NCBI GenBank assembly: GCA_021162935.1
Contig: JAGGXR010000030.1
Coordinates: 1-64,000 of the forward strand
DNA: 64,000 bases
Source: Deltaproteobacteria bacterium
GTDB taxonomy: Bacteria; Myxococcota_A; Polyangia; HGW-17; SLPX01
Reading direction: 5' to 3'
Shown here: piece by piece, positions 8,085 through 17,092 of the stretch
How the letters are laid out: each line of letters opens with the position of its first letter
Position numbering within the stretch: position 1 is the first letter of the stretch
The notes under the pieces: generated by a model
Told to the model about the DNA's origin: nothing
What the model saw: the letters and a program-made list of their open reading frames with translations, nothing else
Database searches by the model: none
Made by a program: the position numbers and the translations under genes

Positions 8085-10475
8085 CTATCGGTGCGCCTTG
8101 TGCTTCTTGCCCGACGCTTTGAAGGCGCGCCCGCGGACCATGGTTTTGATGTCCCAGGGAGAGGGGCCGCCGCCCAGGTACTTGTGGAACCAGTCCAGGT
8201 GGGCTGCGTAGTACAACGGCATGGAGCGCACATAACTCGGCCAATGGCCGTCGTTGGGGAAGACGATGATCCGGGCCGGGACGTTGCGACGCCGCAACGT
8301 GGTGAACATCTCGATGCTTTGGGTGTAGGGACTTCGGAAGTCCTTTTCGCCCGTAATGATAAGCATGGGAGTTGCAAACTTCGACGCATAGGTGGAAGGC
8401 GACCATTTCTTGTATGCGCCAGGATTGGTCCAGGGCGTGCCTCCGACGTCCCATTCAGGGAACCACAATTCCTCGGTGCCTCCGTAGAAGGCAGCCAGAT
8501 CATAAAGGCCCATCATGGAAGCAAGCGCCTTGAACCTGGTGGTGTGGCCTTCGAGCCAACCCACGGCATAGCCGCCGTAGGACCAACCCATGGCCCCCAT
8601 CCGCTTCGGGTCCACGTAGGACTGCTTGGAAAGCCAGTCGGTCACCGCCATGACATCTCGATACACCTTGCCACCCCAATCTTTCGAGATGGCCGCCGTA
8701 TAGGCCTGGCCGTACCCAATGGAACCGTGCGGATTGAAGAATGCCACCACGTAGCCGGCCCCGGGATAGACCTGCCAGTCGCCCCGAAGAGAATCCGACC
8801 ACTGATATTGAGGCCCTCCGTGGATGTTGATAATGAGCGGATACCGCTTACCTGGGACGAATCCGTGGGGCTTGACCACGAACAGGTGCACCTTGCGGCC
8901 GCCTGCCCCGGAAACATAGGTTTCTTCGGCTGGCCGGATGTCATACTGGTCAACGAGGTTCTTGTTGAAGAAAGTCACCCGCTTCGGATTCGATCCGTCC
9001 GCATCCGCCAGGAATAACTCGACGGGCATGTGCACCCTGGTGAACGTGAAGGCGATGCGCCCTTTGGACGACACGTCGAAGGCCCGCACCGACGGCAGCT
9101 TGAGTCTTGTGATCACCCCTGTCTCGATATCCAGTCGAAACAGGGGAAACCTCGCCATGACCGCCCCTTCGAAGATGATGGCCTTGCCTCCTTCGACCCA
9201 TCGGTAGTCCACGATCCAATTGTCGAATTTAGGGGTCATGATCTTGATACTTCCCGCCTTGCGGTCGTAGAGGGCCAGACGGGACAGATCGGATTCGTAC
9301 CCAGGCTTCTCCTGCCGCAGGAACGCGATGTATCGCCCGTCTGGCGAATAGCGGGGATACCCGTCAAAGGCCTTGTTCGCCTTGGTCAGGTTCACCTGAC
9401 GCCCACCACGGAGCGGCACCACGATCAGATCCTTGTCAGTCCCCCAGGCCCGGGCTCCAGGGCTCTGGCGATTGCTCTCGAAACAGATCTCCTTGCCGTC
9501 CGGGGAAATGTCGAACCAATCGCCTGAAAGCGAAAAGGCAGGCGAATCGAAGTCACCTGGAGTCACATCCCAAATGTCGGGAGGAGCAATCTTGGGCCCC
9601 TTGGCCGCGTCCCAGTCGTCGCCCGGCACGTTCTGTGCGAAAATATGCGTCCGCTTACCGTCACGATAGAAGGTCCAATGACGAAACAGCAACTCGTCAC
9701 CCAAATGGGCCTTGAGAGGACTGTCCTTCATATCCTTGATGAGGGCCTCGTTCTTCGCATCGTCGGCACCGTACTCAGGAAAAATCCGCGAGGTAAAGGC
9801 CAGGTGCTTCCCGTCGGGACTCACCTTCGGGGCGGACGGTCCCGTCGAGATCGTGGTCAGTTGCTGCGGCTCGCCGCCATCGATGGGCATACGCCACAGC
9901 GCCGACTTGTCGTTTCTCGTAGACAGAAACAGGAACGACTTGCCGTCCGGCCACCAACGAGGACTCGTGTCCGTGTCCGCACAGCGGGTCATCCGCCTCA
10001 GGCCGGACCCGTCAGCCCGAATCAAGTAGATCTCCCGGTTCGTCTTGCCCTTCTTGAGGTCGTACGACGACAAAGTAAACAGGAGCCTGCTCCCATCAGG
10101 GGACCACACGGGCGAGCCCACGTAGCGCATCTTATAGAGGGCTTCGATATCGAAAGGCTTCTTGGCACGATCTTTGGGGTCGGTGGGCGAATGGGACGCC
10201 GAAAGCGCAAATCCACCCTTGTTGGCCGTATCCTTGGCCGGGTCGTATTGAAATGACGACTTGGTCACCGACCCTTTGGGCGCCGCCGTGGTGGGCACCT
10301 TGGCTTTTGCTGTCTGCGCCGACTTGCCGGCCCTTGCCTTGTCGGTAGGTCCGCTGCTCTGCGTGGTCTGGACCTGGCAGGCGCCCGCCACCATCACCAG
10401 TCCGAACAGACCGGTGATCCCAATGCCCCGAGCGACCACGCGCACTCGTAATTCGGACAGGATTCGTTTCATCAT
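8085..10475 (-). CDS. S9-family serine peptidase, lipoprotein (acylaminoacyl-peptidase/DPP-like)
   Basis: About 796 residues. The start is an ATG preceded by AGGAGGTG; it yields a lipoprotein signal with Cys33 in LVMVAGAC, so the enzyme is envelope-anchored. Residues about 100-520 form a WD-like beta-propeller (repeated SPDG units: WSPDGSRLLF, VSPDGKHLAF, ISPDGKEICF, YSPDGRYIAF). The C-terminal alpha/beta hydrolase domain carries the triad: nucleophile Ser in GWSYGGYA (about 630), Asp in TGEKDFRSPY (about 710) and His in NDGHWPS (about 743). The oxyanion-hole strand is IINIHGGPQ. This is the standard prolyl-oligopeptidase architecture that cleaves short peptides. It is convergent with the lipoprotein gene and monocistronic. 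Confidence 0.9.
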   Translation of the reverse strand: MMKRILSELRVRVVARGIGITGLFGLVMVAGACQVQTTQSSGPTDKARAGKSAQTAKAKVPTTAAPKGSVTKSSFQYDPAKDTANKGGFALSASHSPTDPKDRAKKPFDIEALYKMRYVGSPVWSPDGSRLLFTLSSYDLKKGKTNREIYLIRADGSGLRRMTRCADTDTSPRWWPDGKSFLFLSTRNDKSALWRMPIDGGEPQQLTTISTGPSAPKVSPDGKHLAFTSRIFPEYGADDAKNEALIKDMKDSPLKAHLGDELLFRHWTFYRDGKRTHIFAQNVPGDDWDAAKGPKIAPPDIWDVTPGDFDSPAFSLSGDWFDISPDGKEICFESNRQSPGARAWGTDKDLIVVPLRGGRQVNLTKANKAFDGYPRYSPDGRYIAFLRQEKPGYESDLSRLALYDRKAGSIKIMTPKFDNWIVDYRWVEGGKAIIFEGAVMARFPLFRLDIETGVITRLKLPSVRAFDVSSKGRIAFTFTRVHMPVELFLADADGSNPKRVTFFNKNLVDQYDIRPAEETYVSGAGGRKVHLFVVKPHGFVPGKRYPLIINIHGGPQYQWSDSLRGDWQVYPGAGYVVAFFNPHGSIGYGQAYTAAISKDWGGKVYRDVMAVTDWLSKQSYVDPKRMGAMGWSYGGYAVGWLEGHTTRFKALASMMGLYDLAAFYGGTEELWFPEWDVGGTPWTNPGAYKKWSPSTYASKFATPMLIITGEKDFRSPYTQSIEMFTTLRRRNVPARIIVFPNDGHWPSYVRSMPLYYAAHLDWFHKYLGGGPSPWDIKTMVRGRAFKASGKKHKAHR

Positions 10476-10766
10476 GTCGTCACCTCCTCGTGCCAGCCAC
10501 AGTGTATCCACAAGCCCTGCCTGGTAAAGGCGAATCGTCCATCCTGTTGTCGGGTCCGGCGGCATCGACAAGGAGAAACGGATGCGCTAAGCTCATTTCT
10601 CAATGAGGGAATCATCGCGGACCAGGACGCATCGGCGACCACGAGGACACGGCCGGCCCAAAATCAGAACTTGTGGGTTGGCCAGGCGTCAGTACCATGT
10701 ATGAAACAGGCCATTTCGTCTGATGCCACACGGCACGGCCACTGAAGTGTCGAACGGAACGTGACC

Positions 10767-12680
10767 ATGGGCCAACAGGACCGACTCAAACGCATCATCC
10801 GCCGAACCGCTTTTCGGCTGAAGCTCCAGCGGGTGGCCGAACGCACGGCCACCACGGGTCTGCTTGCGGTGGTGACCCTGATGCTTGGGCTCTACTACCT
10901 CAAGACCGGGGTCCTCGGCTGGTCGGACATGTGGGTGTTTGGTCTCATTGCATCGTCATGGATCGCCACCGGCGTGGTCTGGGGGTTGACGATCCACGAC
11001 GCAGCCGACGCCCTGGCCGCCAGAGTCGATGCAGCCTGCGGGCTACACAATGCACTCAGCTCGGCTCTCCTGTTCTCCGCAGAGCTCCCACATGCGCCGG
11101 ACGACCAGAAACCGTTCATGGAGGCAGAAATCCGCCGCGCGGCAAACATCATGGACCAAGCATCCGCACGCAAGGCCGTTCCTTTTCAATGGCCCAGGGA
11201 TACGGTTCCCCTGACCGTCCTGCTGGCTGTCCTCGTCGGCTTTGCAGCCATGCGCATTCCCCAGTCCCAGGCGAGAGCTGTTCAGCCGAGGATCAAGCGC
11301 ATCGTCCAACCCAGAATCCACATCGACGAAGCCCTGATCCGTGAATACCAAGAAGAACTCCAGGACCTCAAGGAACAGGCCCACAAACTCAAGGACGAAC
11401 AACTGGAGAAGTTCCTGCGCAAGCAACAGAAGCTCCTCGATGATCTCCGACGCGGCAAACTCAGCAAAAGGGACTTTCTCAAGCGATACAACCAGCTCAT
11501 GAAGCAGTTCGGCAAGCGCCAGGAACAACTCGGTCGCAATATCGAAAAAATGAATGAACTCCTCTCCAAAGCAGGAAAATCATTCGAAAAGACGAAACTC
11601 ACCCGAAAGCTGGCCCAGGCTCTCGAAGAAAAGAACATGGAGCAGGCTGCCAAAGAAATGCAGAAGCTGCTGCACAAGCTCCAGACAGGCAAAATGACGA
11701 ACGCCCAGAAGCGACAACTCCGCAAGGCCCTGCGCAAAGCCGCCGAGGTGCTTCAGAAACACAAGCTGGCACGTCAGCTGGATCAGGCACTCCGTCGGCA
11801 AGAACAGCGCATCAAAGAACAGATGCAACGGATGGACAAACAGATCAGCCGGGCCAAGCAACAGGCGCGCAAGGCGACCAATCCTGAGCAACGCAAGCAG
11901 ATGGAGCGGCGCCTGAACGAACTCAAAAACCGACGTCGCAGGATGCAGCAGCATCAACAGCGCCTGGCAGCACAACGCCGGGCCCTCCAGACACTCCAAC
12001 GTCAGATGAAGCAGACTGCCGGCCAAAAGACGGATCCGAAACTCATGGCCGAATTGCAAAAACTGATGCGGCAGATGCAACGATATCAGCATCAGGTGGC
12101 TCGCAGCAACGCCCGATCACAGGCAAAGATGAGCCTCAAAGACCTTCGGGAACTCCTCAAGCGCCTGCGAGCCCAAAAACCAGGACGCAAGGGCCGCATC
12201 AACGATTTCTTCAACCGAGCCCGTGGAAGACGGGGCGGTAGAGGGGGCCGGTCTGGTCGGCCAGGCGGAGGCCGACAAGGTGGCAGACGCCCTGGAGGGC
12301 TCGGCCCCATTCAGCTCCAGCCTGGAGGAACGCGCCCCGGAGGGCTTCAGCGAGGCCAAGGTCGCAACGGCAGTCAGGGACCGGGACGTCCTGGGGGACA
12401 CAAGGCAGGCTCCCGACCAGGGGGTGACGTCAACGGTCGCCCGACATCCTTGGATGGAGAACGTCACGAACATTATGTGCCCGGACGCCAACAAAAAGGG
12501 CCATCCGCCGACCAGGTCGTGCGAGGGGCAGCAGACAAAGGCTTCACCAGTGTCAACTACAGAAAGCTTTACGTCCGCTACAGAAAACTGCAAAAACAGA
12601 TTCTTCAGGAAGAAAATATTCCTCCAGGATATCGCTATTACGTGAGACGGTACTTCAAACTGATTCGCCCGCGCAAGTAG
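10767..12680 (+). CDS. Membrane protein with long Gln/Lys/Arg coiled coil (DUF4175-like)
   Basis: About 637 residues. The ATG at 10767 is preferred to an in-frame GTG at 10761. Two N-terminal membrane spans (TTGLLAVVTLMLGLYYL and VFGLIASSWIATGVVWGL) and a third near 150-170 (VPLTVLLAVLVGFAAM) are followed by a very long charged coiled coil, about residues 190-480, rich in Gln, Lys, Arg and Glu. Then comes a Gly/Arg/Pro-rich low-complexity segment (about 490-580) and a short ordered end. The topology recalls DUF4175-type proteins that accompany MoxR and VWA genes in several phyla. It is the first gene of a same-strand run with moxR, DUF58 and two VWA genes, so a role in a membrane-associated Bat-like assembly is inferred. 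No catalytic motif is visible. Confidence 0.75.
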   Translation: MGQQDRLKRIIRRTAFRLKLQRVAERTATTGLLAVVTLMLGLYYLKTGVLGWSDMWVFGLIASSWIATGVVWGLTIHDAADALAARVDAACGLHNALSSALLFSAELPHAPDDQKPFMEAEIRRAANIMDQASARKAVPFQWPRDTVPLTVLLAVLVGFAAMRIPQSQARAVQPRIKRIVQPRIHIDEALIREYQEELQDLKEQAHKLKDEQLEKFLRKQQKLLDDLRRGKLSKRDFLKRYNQLMKQFGKRQEQLGRNIEKMNELLSKAGKSFEKTKLTRKLAQALEEKNMEQAAKEMQKLLHKLQTGKMTNAQKRQLRKALRKAAEVLQKHKLARQLDQALRRQEQRIKEQMQRMDKQISRAKQQARKATNPEQRKQMERRLNELKNRRRRMQQHQQRLAAQRRALQTLQRQMKQTAGQKTDPKLMAELQKLMRQMQRYQHQVARSNARSQAKMSLKDLRELLKRLRAQKPGRKGRINDFFNRARGRRGGRGGRSGRPGGGRQGGRRPGGLGPIQLQPGGTRPGGLQRGQGRNGSQGPGRPGGHKAGSRPGGDVNGRPTSLDGERHEHYVPGRQQKGPSADQVVRGAADKGFTSVNYRKLYVRYRKLQKQILQEENIPPGYRYYVRRYFKLIRPRK

Positions 12681-12747
12681 GGAGCCCCGCGGTGGAGGCG
12701 AAAAACGACGCGAAGCAGTCGGTGCTTTGGCGTCACAGGGAGGCAAC

Positions 12748-13761
12748 ATGGACAACGCCGAACAGGGCGACAACGCGATCAAAGAGGTCGAGGCGCAGGT
12801 CAAGGCATTCGGTGACGACATCCTACGTCTGACGAACGAGGTCGGAAAGGTCATCGTCGGCATGGAGACCGTCGTCGAAGGGGCCATCGCCTGTCTGCTG
12901 GCAGACGGTCACGCACTTCTCGAAGGGGTACCTGGCCTGGGTAAGACCATGCTCGTACGCACGCTCGCCGAAGCCCTCAGCTTGGAGTTTTCACGGGTCC
13001 AATTCACACCCGACCTCATGCCGGCCGACATCCTGGGAACGAATGTGATTCAGGAAGACGAAACCGGAGCGAGACGGTTCGAGTTCCAAAAGGGCCCGGT
13101 CTTCTGTCACATCCTCCTGGCGGACGAAATCAACCGGGCGACGCCCAAGACCCAGTCCGCCCTGCTTGAGGCGATGCAGGAAAAGAGCGTCACCATCGCC
13201 AACCATACCTATGTCCTCGAACGGCCGTTCCTCGTACTCGCCACCCAGAATCCACTGGAAATGGAAGGGACGTACCCGTTGCCCGAGGCGCAACTCGACC
13301 GATTCCTCTACAAGCTGAACGTCCAGTTCCCCACCAGGGATCAGCTCCATACCATCATGGACCGGACGACCCAATCCGAAGTCCCCTCGGTTTCGCCGGT
13401 CCTGGATCGGACAAGAATCATGGAACTGCGCCAACTCGTACGCCAGGTCCCAGTCTCAAAGCACGTCCAAGATTATCTCCTCCGCATCCTGGAAGCAACG
13501 CATCCCGAACACGGCCCGGCAGCGACCAGGAAATACGTCCGCTACGGAGCCAGCCCCAGAGGGGCCCAGGGCATGATGCTCGGAGCCAAGATCCGTGCCC
13601 TGCTCGACGGTCGTTACGCCGTATCCTGCGACGATGTCCGCCAGGTGGCGGCCCCATCGCTGCGGCATCGGATCATTTTGAACTTCGAAGGTGAGGCCGA
13701 AGGCGTCGCCACGGACGACATCATCACAGAAATTCTTTCTGAGATCTCAGAGCAAGCCTAG
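12748..13761 (+). CDS. MoxR-family AAA+ ATPase
   Basis: 337 residues, normal for MoxR. The ATG at 12748 follows GGGAGG closely and is preferred to an in-frame TTG at 12727. Walker A is EGVPGLGKTML near residue 60, Walker B LLADEINRATPKTQSALLEAMQ near 125, sensor-1 ATQNP near 167, and the arginine-rich lid VRYGASPRGAQGM near 270. MoxR ATPases act as chaperones that load metal or activate VWA-domain partners. It lies 67 bases after the coiled-coil membrane protein and 8 bases before a DUF58 protein, the classical MoxR-DUF58-VWA order. The client is likely one of the two VWA proteins encoded next, which is inference from gene order. Confidence 0.93.
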   Translation: MDNAEQGDNAIKEVEAQVKAFGDDILRLTNEVGKVIVGMETVVEGAIACLLADGHALLEGVPGLGKTMLVRTLAEALSLEFSRVQFTPDLMPADILGTNVIQEDETGARRFEFQKGPVFCHILLADEINRATPKTQSALLEAMQEKSVTIANHTYVLERPFLVLATQNPLEMEGTYPLPEAQLDRFLYKLNVQFPTRDQLHTIMDRTTQSEVPSVSPVLDRTRIMELRQLVRQVPVSKHVQDYLLRILEATHPEHGPAATRKYVRYGASPRGAQGMMLGAKIRALLDGRYAVSCDDVRQVAAPSLRHRIILNFEGEAEGVATDDIITEILSEISEQA

Positions 13762-13769
13762 GAGTCGAC

Positions 13770-14717
13770 GTGGCCAAACGCTCGGAAACACGTGCCGGGT
13801 TGACGGTGGCGCAGTGGACCGAAAAAGTCTACGGGGCCAAAGCAGACCTGTTCGATCGTGCCTTTCTGACCGAAGTCGAAAAGCTCTACATCATCTCGAA
13901 AAAAGTGTTCTCCGGAAAGCTCAAGGCGGAACGACGGACCAAAAAGCTCGGCTCTGGCGTCGAATTCGCCGAACATCGTGACTACACACCAGGAGATGAC
14001 TTCCGTTACATTGATTGGAACATCTACGGCCGACTCAACCGACTCCTGCTGCGTCTCTTTGAAGAAGAAGAGGACCTCCACATCTACATCCTCGTGGACC
14101 TCAGTGAATCGATGACCATGGGCGACCCGCCCAAGTTTTTCTATGCCTTGAAAATCGCAGCGGCCTTGGCCCACATCGGATTGTCCAACCTGGACCGAGT
14201 GGCGGTGATTCCTTTTGCCGACGGTATCGTGGATCGCCTACCTCCCAATCGAGGCAAGGGCAGAATCTTCAAGATCTTCGAGTTTTTGCGCCAGCAACGA
14301 CCAGGAAACAAGACGGACCTGACCAAGACCCTCAAATCGTTCGTGGCACAAAACAAACGCAGAGGTCTGGCCGTGCTCCTCTCGGACTTCTACGATCCGG
14401 CCGGGTATCAAGAAGCCATCAACGTCCTTGCATACAATCACTACGAAACCTTCGTGATTCAGGTTTACGATCGCAAGGAGGTAGAGCCGAACCTCATGGG
14501 CGACCTGGAGCTCGTGGACGTGGAAACGGGCGACATCCGCCATGTCACGGTGAGCCCGGGCCTGCTCCGTCGCTATGCCCAGGAACACGCCGCCTTCCGG
14601 AGAAAATTGGCCGACTTCTGCACCGCATCAGCCATGCCTTTCTTTCAGGTGCACACCCAGGTGCCCTTCGCAGACCTGGTGCTCGACATCTTTCGAAGGG
14701 GAGGTTTCGTGAAGTGA
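13770..14717 (+). CDS. DUF58 domain protein (VWA-like)
   Basis: 315 residues with a GTG start nine bases after the moxR stop. The N-terminal half has the DUF58 signature: a short helix region, then GVEFAEHRDYTPGDDFRYID and WNIYGRLNRLLLRLFEEEED. It is followed by a VWA-type fold with an intact MIDAS motif (LVDLSESM near residue 112) and LAVLLSDFYDPAG near 205. Unlike many DUF58 proteins it lacks N-terminal membrane spans, so it is probably cytoplasmic. It overlaps the next gene by four bases (GTGATGG), suggesting translational coupling. In Bat and similar operons DUF58 proteins couple the MoxR ATPase with membrane-bound VWA proteins; the exact biochemical role is not established for the family. 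Confidence 0.92.
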   Translation: MAKRSETRAGLTVAQWTEKVYGAKADLFDRAFLTEVEKLYIISKKVFSGKLKAERRTKKLGSGVEFAEHRDYTPGDDFRYIDWNIYGRLNRLLLRLFEEEEDLHIYILVDLSESMTMGDPPKFFYALKIAAALAHIGLSNLDRVAVIPFADGIVDRLPPNRGKGRIFKIFEFLRQQRPGNKTDLTKTLKSFVAQNKRRGLAVLLSDFYDPAGYQEAINVLAYNHYETFVIQVYDRKEVEPNLMGDLELVDVETGDIRHVTVSPGLLRRYAQEHAAFRRKLADFCTASAMPFFQVHTQVPFADLVLDIFRRGGFVK

Positions 14718-17086
14718 TGGATGGGCTCACCTTCACAGGCCCCCTGGCCCCCATGGTGCTCGTCAAGGTCGGTGCAGCCGCGGCCGGAGCCCTGGCCCTC
14801 CTCTACGTCATCAAGCTCCGTCTCAGGACCGTCGAGGTTCCTTTTGCCACACTGTGGGCCATGGTGCTCAAGGAAACCAAGAGTTCCTCTTGGTGGCGAC
14901 GTTTCAAACGCCTCCTGTCCTTCTTGGTCCAAATCCTGGCGGTGTTCCTGCTCCTAGCGGCAGCTTCGAATCCGACGCCCAAGTCTGACCTGCAGGGTGG
15001 TCGCCACATTCTCGTACTCGTCGATGCTTCCGCGTCCATGACCGCCCAGGACGGCCAACTCGAAAACCACGGCAAAGGCCCGTTCACGAGGCTCGAAGAA
15101 GCCAAAGTCCGACTGAAGCGACTGCTGGCCAACAAGCAACGTCGCGACAAGATCATGATCGTCCAGATGGACAGTCAGGTGACCGCCCTGTCCTCATGGA
15201 CCGAGGACGGTGAACTCATCGACAGGACCATCGACCGGGTCCACGCGACCCACGCCCCAGCCGACCTGGCCCGCGCCTTGCGGTTTGCGCGAGACGTCCT
15301 CTCGTCCGTGTCGGAGCCGACCCTGCTCCTGGTGGGAGACGGTGGATACGATCCCGCGATTCTGTCCCGAATCTACTGGGGGGGGATTCCACCGACCACC
15401 CTGGATGGAGGTCCGGCACGCCCGAGGACGGAACCAAGGACCGGCCGGCCGTCGGCCCATACGACAGAAGCGGCACGGGCCTCAAGTCCGCTATCCACGA
15501 AGCCGCCCCGCCCGGCCCGCAGCCGCCCGTCGGGTCGCCGCCGAAGAGGCAGACACGACGAACCGCCAGCCCGACCTGTCAAGGCGCCCAGACCGCCGGC
15601 GCTGGGCGGTGGGGCCGCGCTGAGCCCCATCGGCCTCGGCAAACTGCCTGTGTCGGTCCTGCTCGTGGGGCGCTCCCGGAACAACATCGGAATCACGGCA
15701 TTCAACGCACGCCGCTATCTCGACGACCGACTCAACTACGAAGTCTTTTCGAAAATCACCAACTACCGAACCAGGCCCGTGACCATCCAGGTCCAACTCT
15801 ACAGCGGTGGCCAAATTCCGGACACGGCCACCTTGCACATGGAAGCCGGAGCAACGAAAACCTTCATCCGACGCGCTATTCCCGCCGTGGCCACGAACCT
15901 GATCATGAAGCTCACCACAGCGTCCGGTTCGAGTCGGCTGGACGACTTTCCCCTGGACGACGTGGGCTACGCCCTGGTGCCCGAACGACCGGCGGCCAAG
16001 ACGCTGCTCGTTTCGTCGGGCAACCTGTACCTCGAAGGCGCACTCCTCCTGGATGCCAGAAATGAGTACGATCGCATTCCGCACGACCAGTACAAACCGG
16101 AACTCGTCAAGAAGTACAACGTGGTGATCTTCGACGGATACCACGGCGAAGAACTTCCCGCCCCCGGAAACTACATCCTGTTCAATCCGGACAAGGACCA
16201 GAGCCCAATTCCCATCGTCAGGCAGGTGGCCAATCCGCCCATCATGTGGCCGTCGGAACCAAAACACCGACGACATGCCATCATGAAATTCGTGACCCTC
16301 AAAAATGTAAACACGGTCAAAGCATCCGTGTTCAAATTGGGCCCCAACGATCGGCCCCTGATGATGACGGACGAACGCGGCCCCGTATTCGCAGCAGTCC
16401 GACGAACCAAGAACAGACGCATCGTAGAGGTCGGTTTCTCCCTCAAGGAAACGGACTGGGTGATCCGAATTTCCTTTCCCGTATTCGTACTGGAAACCAT
16501 CAACTGGTTCCTTGGGGATGACCCACGCTTGATCCCCACGTACCGAACGGGAAGGCTCTGGCGAATCCCCGTGGACATTGCAGGAGACAAAGTGGTGGCC
16601 TTCGACCCAATGAAGCGCCGATTCATGATTCCGGTCTCCGGCGGGTTTGCCAAAATTCTGGGCAAGTACGTGGGGTACTATACGATCCTCGCCGACAAAC
16701 ACCGGATCAAAGTGGCCGCCAATCTGGCGAACCCCATCGAAAGCAAAATCGAAGTTCCAAAAACGTTGCTCTTCGGCGACAAAGACCGGGGCCGCGTTCT
16801 GGGCCCCCTCCACATGACGAGGACCAGGGCCACGAAGAGCCAGCACGGCCCCAACCCAGCCCTTGGCTGGTTCCTGCTCGTGCTGGGTGTGGCGCTGTTG
16901 ATCACAGCCCTGGTGGTTGGTCCGACCGGACCCCTGTGGGCATTTCTGGCCATGCTCTGTTTGGCGGGCGGATCCGCGCTGCTCGTCTACAGTCAAGGCA
17001 TGCACCTGTGGACCAGCCTACTGGCCGCTCTACTCGTCCTGTTGGTGGCTGAGTGGATCACGTACAATCGGCGGATAACCGTGTAG
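14714..17086 (+). CDS. BatA-like membrane protein with VWA domain
   Basis: 790 residues. The N-terminus matches the BatA aerotolerance-regulator N-terminal domain: FTGPLAPMVL, a membrane span (AAAAGALALLYVIKLRL), then VEVPFATLWAMVL and a second span (LLSFLVQILAVFLLLAAAS). A VWA domain follows with MIDAS LVDASASMTAQ near residue 95 and LLVGDGGYDP near 210. A Pro/Arg-rich low-complexity segment (about 230-305) separates it from a beta-rich middle region and a region with LLVSSGNLYLEGALL. Two or three C-terminal spans (LGWFLLVLGVALLITALVV and following) end the protein, placing most of the chain outside the cytoplasm. It overlaps the DUF58 gene by four bases and is six bases from the next VWA gene, so one operon. 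Confidence 0.85.
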   Translation: MMDGLTFTGPLAPMVLVKVGAAAAGALALLYVIKLRLRTVEVPFATLWAMVLKETKSSSWWRRFKRLLSFLVQILAVFLLLAAASNPTPKSDLQGGRHILVLVDASASMTAQDGQLENHGKGPFTRLEEAKVRLKRLLANKQRRDKIMIVQMDSQVTALSSWTEDGELIDRTIDRVHATHAPADLARALRFARDVLSSVSEPTLLLVGDGGYDPAILSRIYWGGIPPTTLDGGPARPRTEPRTGRPSAHTTEAARASSPLSTKPPRPARSRPSGRRRRGRHDEPPARPVKAPRPPALGGGAALSPIGLGKLPVSVLLVGRSRNNIGITAFNARRYLDDRLNYEVFSKITNYRTRPVTIQVQLYSGGQIPDTATLHMEAGATKTFIRRAIPAVATNLIMKLTTASGSSRLDDFPLDDVGYALVPERPAAKTLLVSSGNLYLEGALLLDARNEYDRIPHDQYKPELVKKYNVVIFDGYHGEELPAPGNYILFNPDKDQSPIPIVRQVANPPIMWPSEPKHRRHAIMKFVTLKNVNTVKASVFKLGPNDRPLMMTDERGPVFAAVRRTKNRRIVEVGFSLKETDWVIRISFPVFVLETINWFLGDDPRLIPTYRTGRLWRIPVDIAGDKVVAFDPMKRRFMIPVSGGFAKILGKYVGYYTILADKHRIKVAANLANPIESKIEVPKTLLFGDKDRGRVLGPLHMTRTRATKSQHGPNPALGWFLLVLGVALLITALVVGPTGPLWAFLAMLCLAGGSALLVYSQGMHLWTSLLAALLVLLVAEWITYNRRITV

Positions 17087-17092
17087 GACGCG

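Noticed and set aside
10592-10607. Six-base inverted repeat CTCATT/AATGAG upstream of the coiled-coil gene
   Set aside because: Arms of six bases with a four-base loop occur often by chance and no other support was seen.
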